This document shows, in pieces, positions 8,855-16,849 of a stretch of 64,000 nt of DNA. Each line of letters begins with the position of its first letter. Position 1 is the stretch's first letter. Position numbers and translations under genes: made by a program. The DNA lies in assembly GCA_964471865.1 (NCBI GenBank), contig CAYYHU010000005.1, positions 1-64,000 on the forward strand, written 5' to 3'. Below the pieces are notes generated by a model. That model made no database searches. It saw nothing but the letters and a program-made list of their open reading frames with translations, and was not told the origin of the DNA. The DNA comes from CAYMUC01 sp964471865 (GTDB lineage Bacteria; Actinomycetota; Acidimicrobiia; Acidimicrobiales; Ilumatobacteraceae).

Positions 8855-9622
8855 TCAGCGTCGGGTGAATCGGGGTTCGCTGCGTTCCGACATCGCCCTC
8901 GCCCCTTCAATGAAGTCGGCAGTCGAACGGAGCCGGGCCTGTTCTTCGGCCTCGTGCTCGGTCGCTGCGGCGATCCGGTCGGCGAGGTCGCCGTGGAGTG
9001 TCGCTCGGATTGACTCGACGGCGAGCGGGGCGGAGGCGGCGATCTCGACGGCGAAGGCCGTCGCTGCGTCCAGAAGGTCATCGAGCGGCACAAGCTCGTC
9101 GGCTAGCCCGATCTGCACTGCCTCGTCGCCGCGGACGCGACGACCGGTGTACAACAGCCGTGCTGCCATCTGTTGCCCGACCAGTGCAGGCAGCGTGACC
9201 GAGAGGCCGAACCCGTGGTGGAATCCGAGTCGGGCGAAGTTGGCGCTGAACCGGGCCTCGGGGGCGACGACTCGAAAGTCAGCTGCGAGGCTGAGCCCCA
9301 ACCCACCGCCGATTGCCGCCCCCTGTACGGCTGCCACGATCGGCTTGCGGGTGCGGAACAGCCGCACCGCCGCTGCGTACAACTCGGTCGTGGTGTAGTC
9401 CGCGTTCGACGCCGAGAGGTCTGCGCCCGCGCAGAAATTCTTGCCCTGCGCGCTCAGCACAACGACCCGACAGTCGTCGTCAGCATCGATGGCCTCGAGG
9501 GCGTCGGCGATGCCCTCAATGAGGTCGAGGGAGAAGAAATTGTGGGGTGGCCGCTGAAGGCGGACGTGACCAACGTGCCGAGCCACGAACGACACGTCGA
9601 CGACGGCATCGTCGCCGCTCAT
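8855..9622 (-). CDS. Enoyl-CoA hydratase/isomerase family protein
   Basis: 255-residue crotonase-fold protein. The oxyanion-hole region reads GKNFCAGADLSAS and the second conserved segment is VQGAAIGGGLGLSLAADFRV. A Glu corresponding to the first catalytic residue is not obvious in FARLGFHHGFGL, so activity may be other than simple hydration. Start ATG 9622 overlaps the stop of the dienelactone hydrolase gene by 4 nt, indicating coupling. Confidence 0.88.
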   Translation of the reverse strand: MSGDDAVVDVSFVARHVGHVRLQRPPHNFFSLDLIEGIADALEAIDADDDCRVVVLSAQGKNFCAGADLSASNADYTTTELYAAAVRLFRTRKPIVAAVQGAAIGGGLGLSLAADFRVVAPEARFSANFARLGFHHGFGLSVTLPALVGQQMAARLLYTGRRVRGDEAVQIGLADELVPLDDLLDAATAFAVEIAASAPLAVESIRATLHGDLADRIAAATEHEAEEQARLRSTADFIEGARAMSERSEPRFTRR

Positions 9623-10371
9623 TCGATGACCGGCTGTAGGTTTCGGTCGAACAGGTCGATGAGCCGTTCCCAGTGGCGGTCCTCGCCGACAGGGTCGTGC
9701 GCCGGGCGATCGTCGAACACGAAGCCGTGGTGCATCCCCCAGTAGCGCTCGACGCGACCGCGAGTCCCTGCTGCCTGCATCGCCGCCTCGAAGCGGTCGA
9801 TCATGTCGAGCGGGACGTAGTCGTCGTGTTCGGCGGCGGCGACGTAGAGCTCACCGGTGACCTCTACGAGACGACGGTGTGGGGAGTCTGCACTCTCGAC
9901 GTGGAGCCGGACCCCGTAGAACGACGCGGCCGCTCTAACGCGGTCGGCGTGTTCGGCGGCCACCCAGACAGCGAATGGTCCGCTCATGCAGTAGCCGACA
10001 ACACCAACGCGGTCGGCATCCGCGTCGGCCGCGGCATGAGCGATCGCAAGGAGCCCACCGGCATCGCGCCCGACCATGCGATTGCCGACACGTCGCATCA
10101 GTTCGCTCATCCGGGCGAAAGATTCCTTGCTCGAGAAGTCGAGTTCGAATGCATCGGTGTCTCGGTAGTACAGGTTCGGAAGCATCACGTAGTAACCACC
10201 CGCCGCAATGCGTCGCGCCATCGAGTGCAGCAGCTCGCGCTTGCCCGGAGCATCCATCAGGAACAGCACGACCGGATGGGGACCGCCCTCGGTCGGATGC
10301 ACAACGAACGTACCCATCGCGCCGTCGTCCGTGACGACGTCAACGTGATGTTCGACCAGCGCCCGGCTCAT
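9619..10371 (-). CDS. Dienelactone hydrolase family protein
   Basis: 250-residue alpha/beta hydrolase with the dienelactone-hydrolase triad: nucleophile Cys in GVVGYCMSGPF, Asp in AAEHDDYVP and His in WGMHHGFVF. Typical for carboxymethylenebutenolidase-like enzymes acting on lactones or thioesters. It lies 5 nt after the ABM gene stop and overlaps the enoyl-CoA hydratase start, so it belongs to the same transcript. Confidence 0.88.
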   Translation of the reverse strand: MSRALVEHHVDVVTDDGAMGTFVVHPTEGGPHPVVLFLMDAPGKRELLHSMARRIAAGGYYVMLPNLYYRDTDAFELDFSSKESFARMSELMRRVGNRMVGRDAGGLLAIAHAAADADADRVGVVGYCMSGPFAVWVAAEHADRVRAAASFYGVRLHVESADSPHRRLVEVTGELYVAAAEHDDYVPLDMIDRFEAAMQAAGTRGRVERYWGMHHGFVFDDRPAHDPVGEDRHWERLIDLFDRNLQPVIE

Positions 10372-10376
10372 GTCGA

Positions 10377-10718
10377 TCAGAAGAAGTCGGCTCGCGGCGT
10401 GAACGTCTCGTCGTACACGTCGCCTATCTTGTCCACTCGATACTTCTTGAAGCTTCCCTGGACGAAGTCGAACTTCGCGAAGTGCTGCCCCATGTTCTTG
10501 TAGTTCGGGTGCGCGAAGTGTGCTGCGAGCGAGGCCTCATCGGCCCAGAGCTCCCAGACCACCATGCGGGTTCCGACGACGGGATCCGGACAGAAGTAGT
10601 ACGCAAGGCAACCCGGCTCGCCTGTTCTCGCCGGCTCCTGGTATTGGCCGCTGGTCGCTAGGCAGTTGTCACGCCCCTCCTGAGTCGCGAATTCCGCCGT
10701 GCCTGCGAGGACGATCAT
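10377..10718 (-). CDS. Putative antibiotic-biosynthesis-monooxygenase (ABM) domain protein
   Basis: 113 residues with a ferredoxin-like ABM-type pattern: an N-terminal beta strand MIVLAGTAEF, then GCLAYYFCPDPVVGTRMVVWE and WADEASLAAHFAHPNYK. These small cofactorless monooxygenases or stress proteins often accompany catabolic operons. The start at ATG 10718 is preferred over ATG 10769 because GGGAGG sits 9 nt upstream and the domain begins there. It heads the minus-strand operon and is divergent from the F420 oxidoreductase at 10795. Confidence 0.75.
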   Translation of the reverse strand: MIVLAGTAEFATQEGRDNCLATSGQYQEPARTGEPGCLAYYFCPDPVVGTRMVVWELWADEASLAAHFAHPNYKNMGQHFAKFDFVQGSFKKYRVDKIGDVYDETFTPRADFF

Positions 10719-10782
10719 CTGGCTCACCCTCCCTACCTTAGTGCCGTCACTCAAAAAAGTCGACATCAATGCCGAATCGCTC

Positions 10783-10788
10783 TACAGT
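10783..10788 (+). promoter_or_regulatory. Putative -10 (TACAGT) upstream of F420 oxidoreductase
   Basis: TACAGT is followed by GAGGAG and ATG 10795. The 6-nt spacing fits a leaderless transcript; the purine run touches the ATG too closely for a normal Shine-Dalgarno role, although ATG 10798 is an alternative start. Confidence 0.45.
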
Positions 10789-10794
10789 GAGGAG

Positions 10795-11664
10795 ATGATG
10801 ACTCCCCGACCCCCGACGGCCGGAATCCATCTCCCCCAGGCCGGGCCGGCGGCGTCGGGCGCGGCGATGCACCGCGTCGCCGGACTCGCCGAGGAATTGG
10901 GGTACGCGGATGTGTGGTTGAGTGATCATCTCGTCGTGCCGACGGGAGTTGACTACCCGCCATCGGCGTACGTGTACGAGCCACTGGTGGCGATGGCGTG
11001 GGTGGCTGCCGCCACTTCGCGCGTGCGCATCGGCACCACCGTCCTGGTGCTCCCGATGCGCAACCCACTGTTCGTCGCCAAAGCGCTGGCATCGGTCGAT
11101 CAGATGAGCGGCGGCCGGGTCATCTTGGGAACCGCAGCAGGTTGGCTGAAGGCCGAGTTTGATGCGCTCGGCGTTTCGTTCGCCACGCGCGGTGCGCGCA
11201 CCGACGAGGCCATCCAGATCCTCCGGCGCGCCTGGACCGACGACCACATCACCGCCGACTACCCGGTCCACGGGGCTCACCTTCGTTCGATCCGGGCCCT
11301 CCCCCAGCCCGTCGGCCACCTGCCCATCTGGGTCGGCGGTCACGCCGATGTCGCACTCGAACGAGCGATCCTCGTCGGTGACGGCTGGCACGGGGCATTC
11401 CTCACTCCACAGCAGACAGGGCGTCGAGTCGCCAAGCTTCGAGCGGAACGACCCGAGGCCGAGTTCACGATCTCAATGCGGACGCGGTGGGATCCGCTGA
11501 TCGATGACCACGACACAATCCTCGCCGAACTGGACCACTACCTCGCGATCGGCGTCGACCACTTCGTACCCGAGCCGCGCCAACGCACGCTCGACGGCTA
11601 CCTGCGCTCGACGGAGGTACAGGCCGAGCTCTTCCGCCGCGCTGGATTTGAGATGGCGACGTGA
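10795..11664 (+). CDS. LLM class F420-dependent oxidoreductase
   Basis: 289 residues, TIGR03619-like: GIHLPQAGPAASG, GYADVWLSDHLVVP, TSRVRIGTTVLVLPMRNP, GGRVILGTAAGWL. Probably uses F420. The start is ATG 10795 or 10798; upstream codons in the same frame extend into the divergent promoter region. Its stop overlaps the TetR gene start (ATGA), forming a three-gene operon with TetR and acyl-CoA dehydrogenase. Confidence 0.88.
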   Translation: MMTPRPPTAGIHLPQAGPAASGAAMHRVAGLAEELGYADVWLSDHLVVPTGVDYPPSAYVYEPLVAMAWVAAATSRVRIGTTVLVLPMRNPLFVAKALASVDQMSGGRVILGTAAGWLKAEFDALGVSFATRGARTDEAIQILRRAWTDDHITADYPVHGAHLRSIRALPQPVGHLPIWVGGHADVALERAILVGDGWHGAFLTPQQTGRRVAKLRAERPEAEFTISMRTRWDPLIDDHDTILAELDHYLAIGVDHFVPEPRQRTLDGYLRSTEVQAELFRRAGFEMAT

Positions 11665-12335
11665 CCGGACGGACCCGCGGCGGATTCGAGCCGACGGGTA
11701 TCTCGGCCGATCGACGCGCCACCTTCGAGGCGTCCCCCGGCCCGAAGGCGGCGCGCACGCGCGCACGGCTGCTCGAGGCGGCGCGTGTCGTCTTCGCCAG
11801 GCACGGATACATCGACACCACGGTGGAGCTAGTCGTCGCCGAAGCCAGCCTCGCTCGTGGCAGCTTCTACACCTACTTCGAGTCGAAGGCCGACCTGTTC
11901 CGCCACCTCGCCGCTGTGATCGATGCCGACGTCGACCGAGAAGTCGTGAAAATTGATCGCCAGCGAACTGGTGACCCCATCGAGAACCTCAAACTGTCGA
12001 ACCGCAACTACCTCGCCGTCGTGCGCCGCAACGCCGACCTCTACCGCTTGGTCGAACAGGTCGCCGCCCACGACCCCGACGTCGGCAAGGCCCGCCTGCA
12101 ATCCCGGCAGGGCCACATCGCTCGCGTCGCAAGCTCCATTCGACGCTGGCAAACGAATGATCTCGCCGATCCCGACATCGACCCGACCATCACCGCTGCT
12201 GCGCTCGTTGCGATGATCTCCGGATTCGCTCAATGGCAGTTCGTCGCGGGCGACACCTATGACGAGAACGAGGCGGTCGAGGCGCTAACCGGCATCTGGG
12301 TGAGGGCCTGCGGCCTTCGATCGGAGCGCCGATGA
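11661..12335 (+). CDS. TetR family transcriptional regulator
   Basis: 224 residues. The N-terminal HTH reads RARLLEAARVVFARHGYIDTTVELVVAEA followed by RGSFYTYFESKADLF, the classic TetR signature. The C-terminal ligand domain is not assignable. The gene sits between, and overlaps by 4 nt with, the F420 oxidoreductase and the acyl-CoA dehydrogenase, so it probably controls this catabolic block, including the divergent ABM operon, in response to an acyl or CoA intermediate (inference). Confidence 0.88.
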   Translation: MTGRTRGGFEPTGISADRRATFEASPGPKAARTRARLLEAARVVFARHGYIDTTVELVVAEASLARGSFYTYFESKADLFRHLAAVIDADVDREVVKIDRQRTGDPIENLKLSNRNYLAVVRRNADLYRLVEQVAAHDPDVGKARLQSRQGHIARVASSIRRWQTNDLADPDIDPTITAAALVAMISGFAQWQFVAGDTYDENEAVEALTGIWVRACGLRSERR

Positions 12336-13585
12336 GCACACCGACCCGAGCGCAGGTGCGAATCGAATTCGACCGGTGGCTCGCCGACGCATGGGATCCC
12401 GACATCGGACTCACCGAGTGGCGCGAACGGTTCGTGGCTTCGGGGTGGGCGGTGCCATCGTGGTCCCGCGAGTGGTTTGGGCACGCGCTCCCAGCCTGGG
12501 CAGACACCATCGTGATCGAGCAGCTACGTGCGGCCGGCGCAGTCGGGACGCCCCTGGGTGCCGGCATGTCGCTTGCAGCCCCGACGCTCTACGCCCATGC
12601 GTCCGACGAGCTGAGGCGTCGGCTCCTGCGTGAGACGCTCACCGGTGAGCTGACCTGGTGTCAACTATTCAGCGAGCCGAACGCCGGCTCGGACCTGGCC
12701 GGCATGACGGCCACCGCCATACGCGACGGCGACGAATGGGTCGTGAACGGTCAGAAGGTGTGGAACACGAGTGCCCACCACGCCGACCTCGGCATGCTGG
12801 TGGCGCGCACTAACTGGGACGTCCCCAAGCACCAAGGCATCTCGTACTTCGTTCTGCCCATGCGCCAGACCGGCGTCGAGGTACGGCCGATCCTGCAGAT
12901 GAACCGACATGCATCGTTCAACGAGGTGTTCCTGACCGACGCCCGGATCCCGGCCGCGAACCTTGTCGGCCAGCTCGACGACGGGTGGCGCGTCGCCCGC
13001 ACCACGCTGTCGTACGAGCGGGCGTTCGCTACCATGCGCCGGCCAAAGTTCGCACAGCCCGGGAAGCCCGTGGGGAATACGTTGGCCGAAGCGCAGGCCG
13101 AAGCCGACGAGCACTTCCGGACCTACGTCTGGTACCCGCAGAGAGCCGGCAGGGCCGACCTAGCGATTGAACGGGCGCGATCGCTCGGGCTCACCGACGA
13201 TCCGATCGTGAGGCAGGCGATCACCAATCTCCTCTCGTTCGTCCGGATCAACGAGTGGACCGCCTCACGGGCCCGCGCAACACGGGCGCTCGGACGCCCG
13301 CCGGGCCCAGAGGGCTCACTCGGCAAGCTGGCCGCATCCGAGGTTGCCAGGCGTTCAACCGCGGTGCACTCGCTGGTCGGCGGCGCCGGCGGAATGGTTA
13401 CCGACGCCGGGCGGCCCGACGACGAAACCATTGCCGAAGTACTGATCTCGACGCCCGCCCAGTCGATCGCCGGCGGGACCGACGAGATCCAACGGAACAT
13501 CCTCGGCGAAGGCGTACTCGGCCTCCCCCGCGAGCCGGCCGGCGATACCGACCGCCCATTCCGAGACGTCGTCCGCGGCACGTGA
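12332..13585 (+). CDS. Acyl-CoA dehydrogenase family protein
   Basis: 417 residues. Conserved segments include TWCQLFSEPNAGSDLAGM, VVNGQKVWNTSAHHADLGML and the C-terminal SIAGGTDEIQRNILGE. FAD-dependent alpha,beta-dehydrogenation of an acyl-CoA is expected; the general base cannot be assigned with certainty by eye. Coupled to the TetR gene (ATGA overlap). Together with the enoyl-CoA hydratase it supplies two beta-oxidation-like steps of the block. Confidence 0.9.
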   Translation: MSTPTRAQVRIEFDRWLADAWDPDIGLTEWRERFVASGWAVPSWSREWFGHALPAWADTIVIEQLRAAGAVGTPLGAGMSLAAPTLYAHASDELRRRLLRETLTGELTWCQLFSEPNAGSDLAGMTATAIRDGDEWVVNGQKVWNTSAHHADLGMLVARTNWDVPKHQGISYFVLPMRQTGVEVRPILQMNRHASFNEVFLTDARIPAANLVGQLDDGWRVARTTLSYERAFATMRRPKFAQPGKPVGNTLAEAQAEADEHFRTYVWYPQRAGRADLAIERARSLGLTDDPIVRQAITNLLSFVRINEWTASRARATRALGRPPGPEGSLGKLAASEVARRSTAVHSLVGGAGGMVTDAGRPDDETIAEVLISTPAQSIAGGTDEIQRNILGEGVLGLPREPAGDTDRPFRDVVRGT

Positions 13586-13802
13586 CGGGGTCCAGCACCG
13601 GATCCGAGACCGGCCGGCCACAAACTCCGATGGCGGGTTCCATCCCAGAGGACTTCGCTACCTGACGTGAACCCCGCTGTCGTTAACTTTTACAGGTCGC
13701 TGGTTCGCTGATGGTCGGCCAGTTCTGGACGACTTTGGAGAGACCCCCGTTTACGGACTCCTCCTGTGAGGCGGGCTGAGGCTTGTCTCGCAAGGGGTCC
13801 TG
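13586..13802. other. Non-coding stretch containing probable IS left-end remnant
   Basis: About 220 nt between the acyl-CoA dehydrogenase and the transposase fragment, with no supported gene. The part next to 13803 occupies the position of an insertion sequence's left end and untranslated leader. Terminal inverted repeats could not be identified by eye. Confidence 0.4.
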
Positions 13803-13855
13803 ATGGCTCGTCCACACCCTCTGGAGTTTCGGCGTCGTGTGGTCGAGTTCGCACG
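13803..13855 (+). mobile_element. IS3-type transposase orfA 5' fragment
   Basis: ATG 13803 opens MARPHPLEFRRRVVEFARA, which matches the usual first residues of IS3-family OrfA proteins (MARP.P.EFR.R.V...R). The frame then breaks into sequence homologous to D-amino-acid oxidase. Only about 18 codons of the transposase survive. No orfB or right end is seen nearby. Identification rests on the short N-terminal match, so confidence is moderate. Confidence 0.6.
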
Positions 13856-14311
13856 GGCCTGGCAGCGGCAATGCTCACCGATGACGTCGACCTGTTCCCG
13901 ATCCGCGGCCAGGTCGTCATCATCGATGGTCCAGGGCTGGAGGTAGCGGTGGCAGACGAATCCGGCCCGGACTGAATCTGTTACCTCCACCCTCGCTCGG
14001 GTGAAGTGGTACTCGGAGGTCTGCGCCGCCCCGGTCCACTCCGGCCACCCGATGCCGGCCCCCTCGAACCCGATGCGGGACTCACCAAGCGGATCATCGC
14101 GGACGCGACGGCACTCGACGCTCGTCTCGTCGGGGCTCAGGTCCACACCGTTCGCGTCGGTGAACGTCCCGGGCGATCCGAGGTTCGTGTCGAGGCCACG
14201 CACACCACGGATGGCCGAATGCTCGTGCACAACTACGGCCACAGCGGTGTCGGCTACGTCCTGTCCTGGGGCTGCGCATTCGCAGTCGCCGATCTGATGA
14301 GGGCATCCTGA
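13853..14311 (+). pseudogene. Truncated D-amino-acid oxidase pseudogene with in-frame stop
   Basis: C-terminal half of a second D-amino-acid oxidase. It begins TGLAAAMLTDDVDLFPIRGQVV, aligned to the intact protein's GLGAARLVRDSAMFPILGQVV, and ends GYVLSWGCAFAVADLMRAS. A TGA at 13973-13975 replaces the His codon that follows ADESDPD in the intact copy; the reading frame continues without shift on both sides. The N-terminal FAD-binding half is missing and is replaced by the IS3-type fragment. By hand, about 72 of the last 102 residues match the intact copy at 6468-7430, so the two are old paralogues or alleles rather than a recent duplication. Confidence 0.85.
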
Positions 14312-14501
14312 CATCACGACGTGCTGGTGCGCAGTTGACGCCGACTGGCACCGAGCGCTGAGCGAGGCACCGTCGAGCGACATCGGCGTCGGTTTAGTCG
14401 ATCGAATAAACCATCGTGCGGGTCAGCCGGGCCACTACGGGTTGCCCGTTGCCCTCCGCGGCTGAGGGTATTCGTCAGTCTCGCCATCGCGGAGGGCGGC
14501 A
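14312..14501. other. Intergenic stretch with a GGTTTA/TAAACC inverted repeat
   Basis: No gene seen. GGTTTA (14391-14396) and TAAACC (14407-14412) form an inverted repeat with a 10-nt spacer upstream of the lipoprotein gene. It might be an operator, but there is no supporting evidence. Confidence 0.3.
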
Positions 14502-14838
14502 ATGAAAGTTCGTTCATCACGTCTCATCTCTGGTTCCATGATTCCCGCACTAGCTCTCGGGGCATGTAGCAATACCCAGAACCTTGATGCTGCTCTGACG
14601 ACGAGCAGCTCGGTCACCTGGAACAACTCGGTCGGCCCGAGCAGCTCGGTCAGTCCGAACAACTCGGTGAGCCTGGTCGGCTCTACCACCCCCCTCCGTC
14701 TACTGCATCGACCAAGGCGGCCAACTCGACATCGTCACCGAAGCCACCGGCCAAGTCGGCTACTGCGAACTCCCCGACGGACAACGCGTCAGCGAATGGG
14801 ACTACTTCCGCTCCCAAACCTCATCGGCTGATTCCTAG
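14502..14838 (+). pseudogene. DUF333 lipoprotein interrupted by a frameshift
   Basis: ATG 14502 follows GGAGGGCGGCA (Shine-Dalgarno). The first frame encodes a lipoprotein signal peptide, MKVRSSRLISGS then ALALGACSN (lipobox Cys at about residue 21), and an Asn/Ser-rich linker built from imperfect copies of a unit ending in SSV or NSV. At a C6 run (14689-14694) the frame is lost; in the +1 frame the sequence continues PSVYCIDQGGQLDIV, GQVGYCELPDGQ and SEWDYFRSQT, then stops at TAG 14836-14838. This is a clear DUF333 ('putative hemolysin') domain. Removing one C gives a continuous protein, so this is either a sequencing/assembly error or a real, perhaps phase-variable, frameshift. Confidence 0.75.
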
Positions 14839-14909
14839 TCGCGCACTGACGACGGTCCGGTCATCCCCCATCGCCCCGCAAGCGGATGGCGAGATGGCCT
14901 CGCAGACCA

Positions 14910-14986
14910 TGGTGGGCGCTGAGGGACTCGAACCCCCGACCGCCTGCATGTAAGGCAGGTGCTCTGACCAACTGAGCTAAGCGCCC
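14910..14986 (-). tRNA. tRNA-Val (UAC anticodon)
   Basis: Cloverleaf on the minus strand: acceptor GGGCGCT pairs with AGCGCCC, anticodon stem CCTGC/GCAGG with loop CTTACAT (anticodon UAC), T-arm with GGTTCGAGTCC. Mature body 14913-14986; CCA is encoded at 14912-14910. Confidence 0.95.
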
Positions 14987-15101
14987 GACGACACGGACGG
15001 CGAAGCCTACCGTTCTTGGACCGCTCCCTCAGCCGACTCGGTGAGTGGCCGACAGAACCTCCCGTGGTGCGGTGATCCACGTTCGGACATGTTGACACCA
15101 T

Positions 15102-15107
15102 TAGGGT
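15102..15107 (+). promoter_or_regulatory. Putative -10 (TAGGGT) for sigma factor gene
   Basis: TAGGGT is followed by 8 nt and then ATG 15116, consistent with a leaderless transcript. The TTGACA at 15092-15097 is only 4 nt upstream and cannot be its -35 element. Confidence 0.45.
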
Positions 15108-15115
15108 TCGCGCCG

Positions 15116-16096
15116 ATGGCCTCGGACCTGCCTCGACGCGTCGACCGGGACTCGTTACGCCCCTATCTGGACGAGATCCGTCAGCATCCGTTACTGACAG
15201 CCGCTGATGAACAGCGTCTCGGGGCGATCCTGCGCAACGGTCGCGAGGCTCGCGAAGAACTCGACTCGGGTGCGCTGCGTTCGGGGGCTCGACGACGCCA
15301 ACTTCTTCGGGCCGTGCATGACGCGGAGGCCGCTCGCGACGTGTTCATCCGTTCGAACCTTCGCCTGGTGGTGTCGGTGGCTCGACGCTATGAGGGTGCT
15401 GGTCTCTCGCTCCCGGATCTGGTGCAGGAAGGAAACATCGGTTTGATTCGAGCGGTGGAGCGTTTCGACCATCGCAAGGGTTTCAAGTTCTCCACGTACG
15501 CCACCTGGTGGATCCGTCAGGCGATCGGGCGGGCGTTGGCTGATTCCTCGCGCACCATCCGGGTCCCCTCACATGTGCGCGAGATGTACGGGCTCGTGGA
15601 TCAGGTGACCGATCGTCTGACCCGCGTCACCGGTCAGATCCCCAGCGACGAGGATGTGGCCACCGAGGCGGGTCTCAGTCTCGAGGTCGTTCGCTTGATT
15701 CGCCAGCATCGACAGAGTCTCGTTTCGCTGTCGGATCGGATCGGACCCGATGATGGCGCCGAACTAGGAGACATGATTCCCGATGAGAACGCCGACGTGG
15801 CTTTCGAACGGGCAAGCGCGGCCATGGACCGTCGTGACATCGATGCACGCCTGGAACGGCTCAAGCCTCGAGAAGCCGCCGTCATCCGAGCGCGTTTCGG
15901 CCTCGGACAGCCGCCGAGGACTCTCGGAGAACTAGGCGATGCTCATGGCGTCACCCGGGAACGAATCCGTCAGATCGAAGCGCGAGCGTTGGGCAAACTG
16001 CGACATCCCACGACCCGGCCCGTCACAGGGCGGGCCGGGCCGGGGAGGGCGGGGTCGATCACGACGCGCCTCGCCGGGCCGACACGATCTCGGTGA
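15116..16096 (+). CDS. RNA polymerase sigma-70 factor (RpoD/SigB-like)
   Basis: 326 residues. Region 1.2 reads LRPYLDEIRQHPLLTAADEQRL; region 2 contains SNLRLVVSVARRYEGAGLSLPDLVQEGNIGLI and FKFSTYATWWIRQAIGRAL; region 4.2 has VTRERIRQIEARALGKLR. The start ATG 15116 is chosen because the N-terminus there matches family length and a TAGGGT -10 precedes it. The C-terminus carries an unusual Gly/Arg/Pro-rich tail of about 25 residues after the region 4.2 helix, which overlaps the convergent inositol-phosphatase gene by 38 nt. It is a second group-1/2-type factor beside that at 18295, so probably an alternative housekeeping or stress sigma. Confidence 0.9.
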   Translation: MASDLPRRVDRDSLRPYLDEIRQHPLLTAADEQRLGAILRNGREAREELDSGALRSGARRRQLLRAVHDAEAARDVFIRSNLRLVVSVARRYEGAGLSLPDLVQEGNIGLIRAVERFDHRKGFKFSTYATWWIRQAIGRALADSSRTIRVPSHVREMYGLVDQVTDRLTRVTGQIPSDEDVATEAGLSLEVVRLIRQHRQSLVSLSDRIGPDDGAELGDMIPDENADVAFERASAAMDRRDIDARLERLKPREAAVIRARFGLGQPPRTLGELGDAHGVTRERIRQIEARALGKLRHPTTRPVTGRAGPGRAGSITTRLAGPTRSR

Positions 16097-16826
16097 GCAA
16101 CTCCTCGGTCCCGGCCGCGACCGGTGTACGCCGCATGGTGGGGTCCAGAGCGAAGAGATCGCGGGAGTGCACGTCCATGATCGGAGCGCCAGCCTCCTGA
16201 CAGACCAGGGCTCCGGCCGCGTAGTCCCAGATGCCATGCGCATCGACACTGACGTCCATGAAACCGTCGAGTGAGCCCTGAGCCACCAAACAGATGTCGA
16301 GAGCCGCTGCGCCCCAGGCTCGAAACTGGTTCCAACCCAGATGACGACGGGGGTATCCCGATACGCCGATCAGAGCGTCACCGAGGCGTTGGCAGGAGCT
16401 GGGTCGAATGGGTGTGTGGTCCCGGGTGGCGCCCGCTCCTCGTCGCGCTCTCCACCGTCGACCATCGGGATGTTGGTGGATGAGAGCGACCAGAGGTCCC
16501 GCGTCGTCGAAGGCGCATAGCGCCGTCGCGGACCAGATCAGACCTCGACTCGCATTGGTCGACCCGTCGAGTGGGTCGACCACGACCGTGATCGACCGGT
16601 TGCTGTGATGGACCCCGGTCTCTTCGGACAACACTCCGACCCCACCGTCGACAAGCGTGGTCACCACGAGATCGTCGAGGCGGACATCGGCGCGATATTG
16701 ACCATCGCGCTGCCCTGACAGCGCCCAGTCCGAGATCGCACTGATTTCGGCTGCTGCCCGGTCGGCGGTGTGCTCGAGGAGTTGCACCAGATCATCGAGA
16801 TCACGCCGCAGCGGAGACGAGGCCAC
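16059..16826 (-). CDS. Inositol monophosphatase family protein
   Basis: 255 residues from GTG 16826. Metal-binding motifs of the family are visible: SEETG, DPLDGSTN and the C-terminal WDYAAGALVCQEAGA. Mg-dependent phosphatase of inositol, PAP-like or histidinol phosphate; in actinobacteria some members supply histidinol-phosphatase (HisN), but assignment is not possible from sequence alone. The start is set by TACCGT at 16834-16839 followed by 7 nt; GTG 16835 would lie inside that hexamer. 3' end overlaps the sigma gene antisense. Confidence 0.87.
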   Translation of the reverse strand: MASSPLRRDLDDLVQLLEHTADRAAAEISAISDWALSGQRDGQYRADVRLDDLVVTTLVDGGVGVLSEETGVHHSNRSITVVVDPLDGSTNASRGLIWSATALCAFDDAGPLVALIHQHPDGRRWRARRGAGATRDHTPIRPSSCQRLGDALIGVSGYPRRHLGWNQFRAWGAAALDICLVAQGSLDGFMDVSVDAHGIWDYAAGALVCQEAGAPIMDVHSRDLFALDPTMRRTPVAAGTEELLTEIVSARRGAS

Positions 16827-16833
16827 GGTGGCC

Positions 16834-16843
16834 ACGGTAGTGT
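16834..16843. promoter_or_regulatory. Overlapping divergent -10 elements
   Basis: On the minus strand TACCGT (16839-16834) is followed by 7 nt and GTG 16826; on the plus strand TAGTGT (16838-16843) is followed by 6 nt and GTG 16850. The two hexamers share the TA at 16838-16839, so only one polymerase could melt the site at a time. Confidence 0.5.
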
Positions 16844-16849
16844 CGGACC

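Noticed and set aside
15092..15107. TTGACA with TAGGGT as a sigma-70 promoter pair
   Set aside because: Spacing of 4 nt is far too short for -35/-10; only the TAGGGT is kept as a putative -10.
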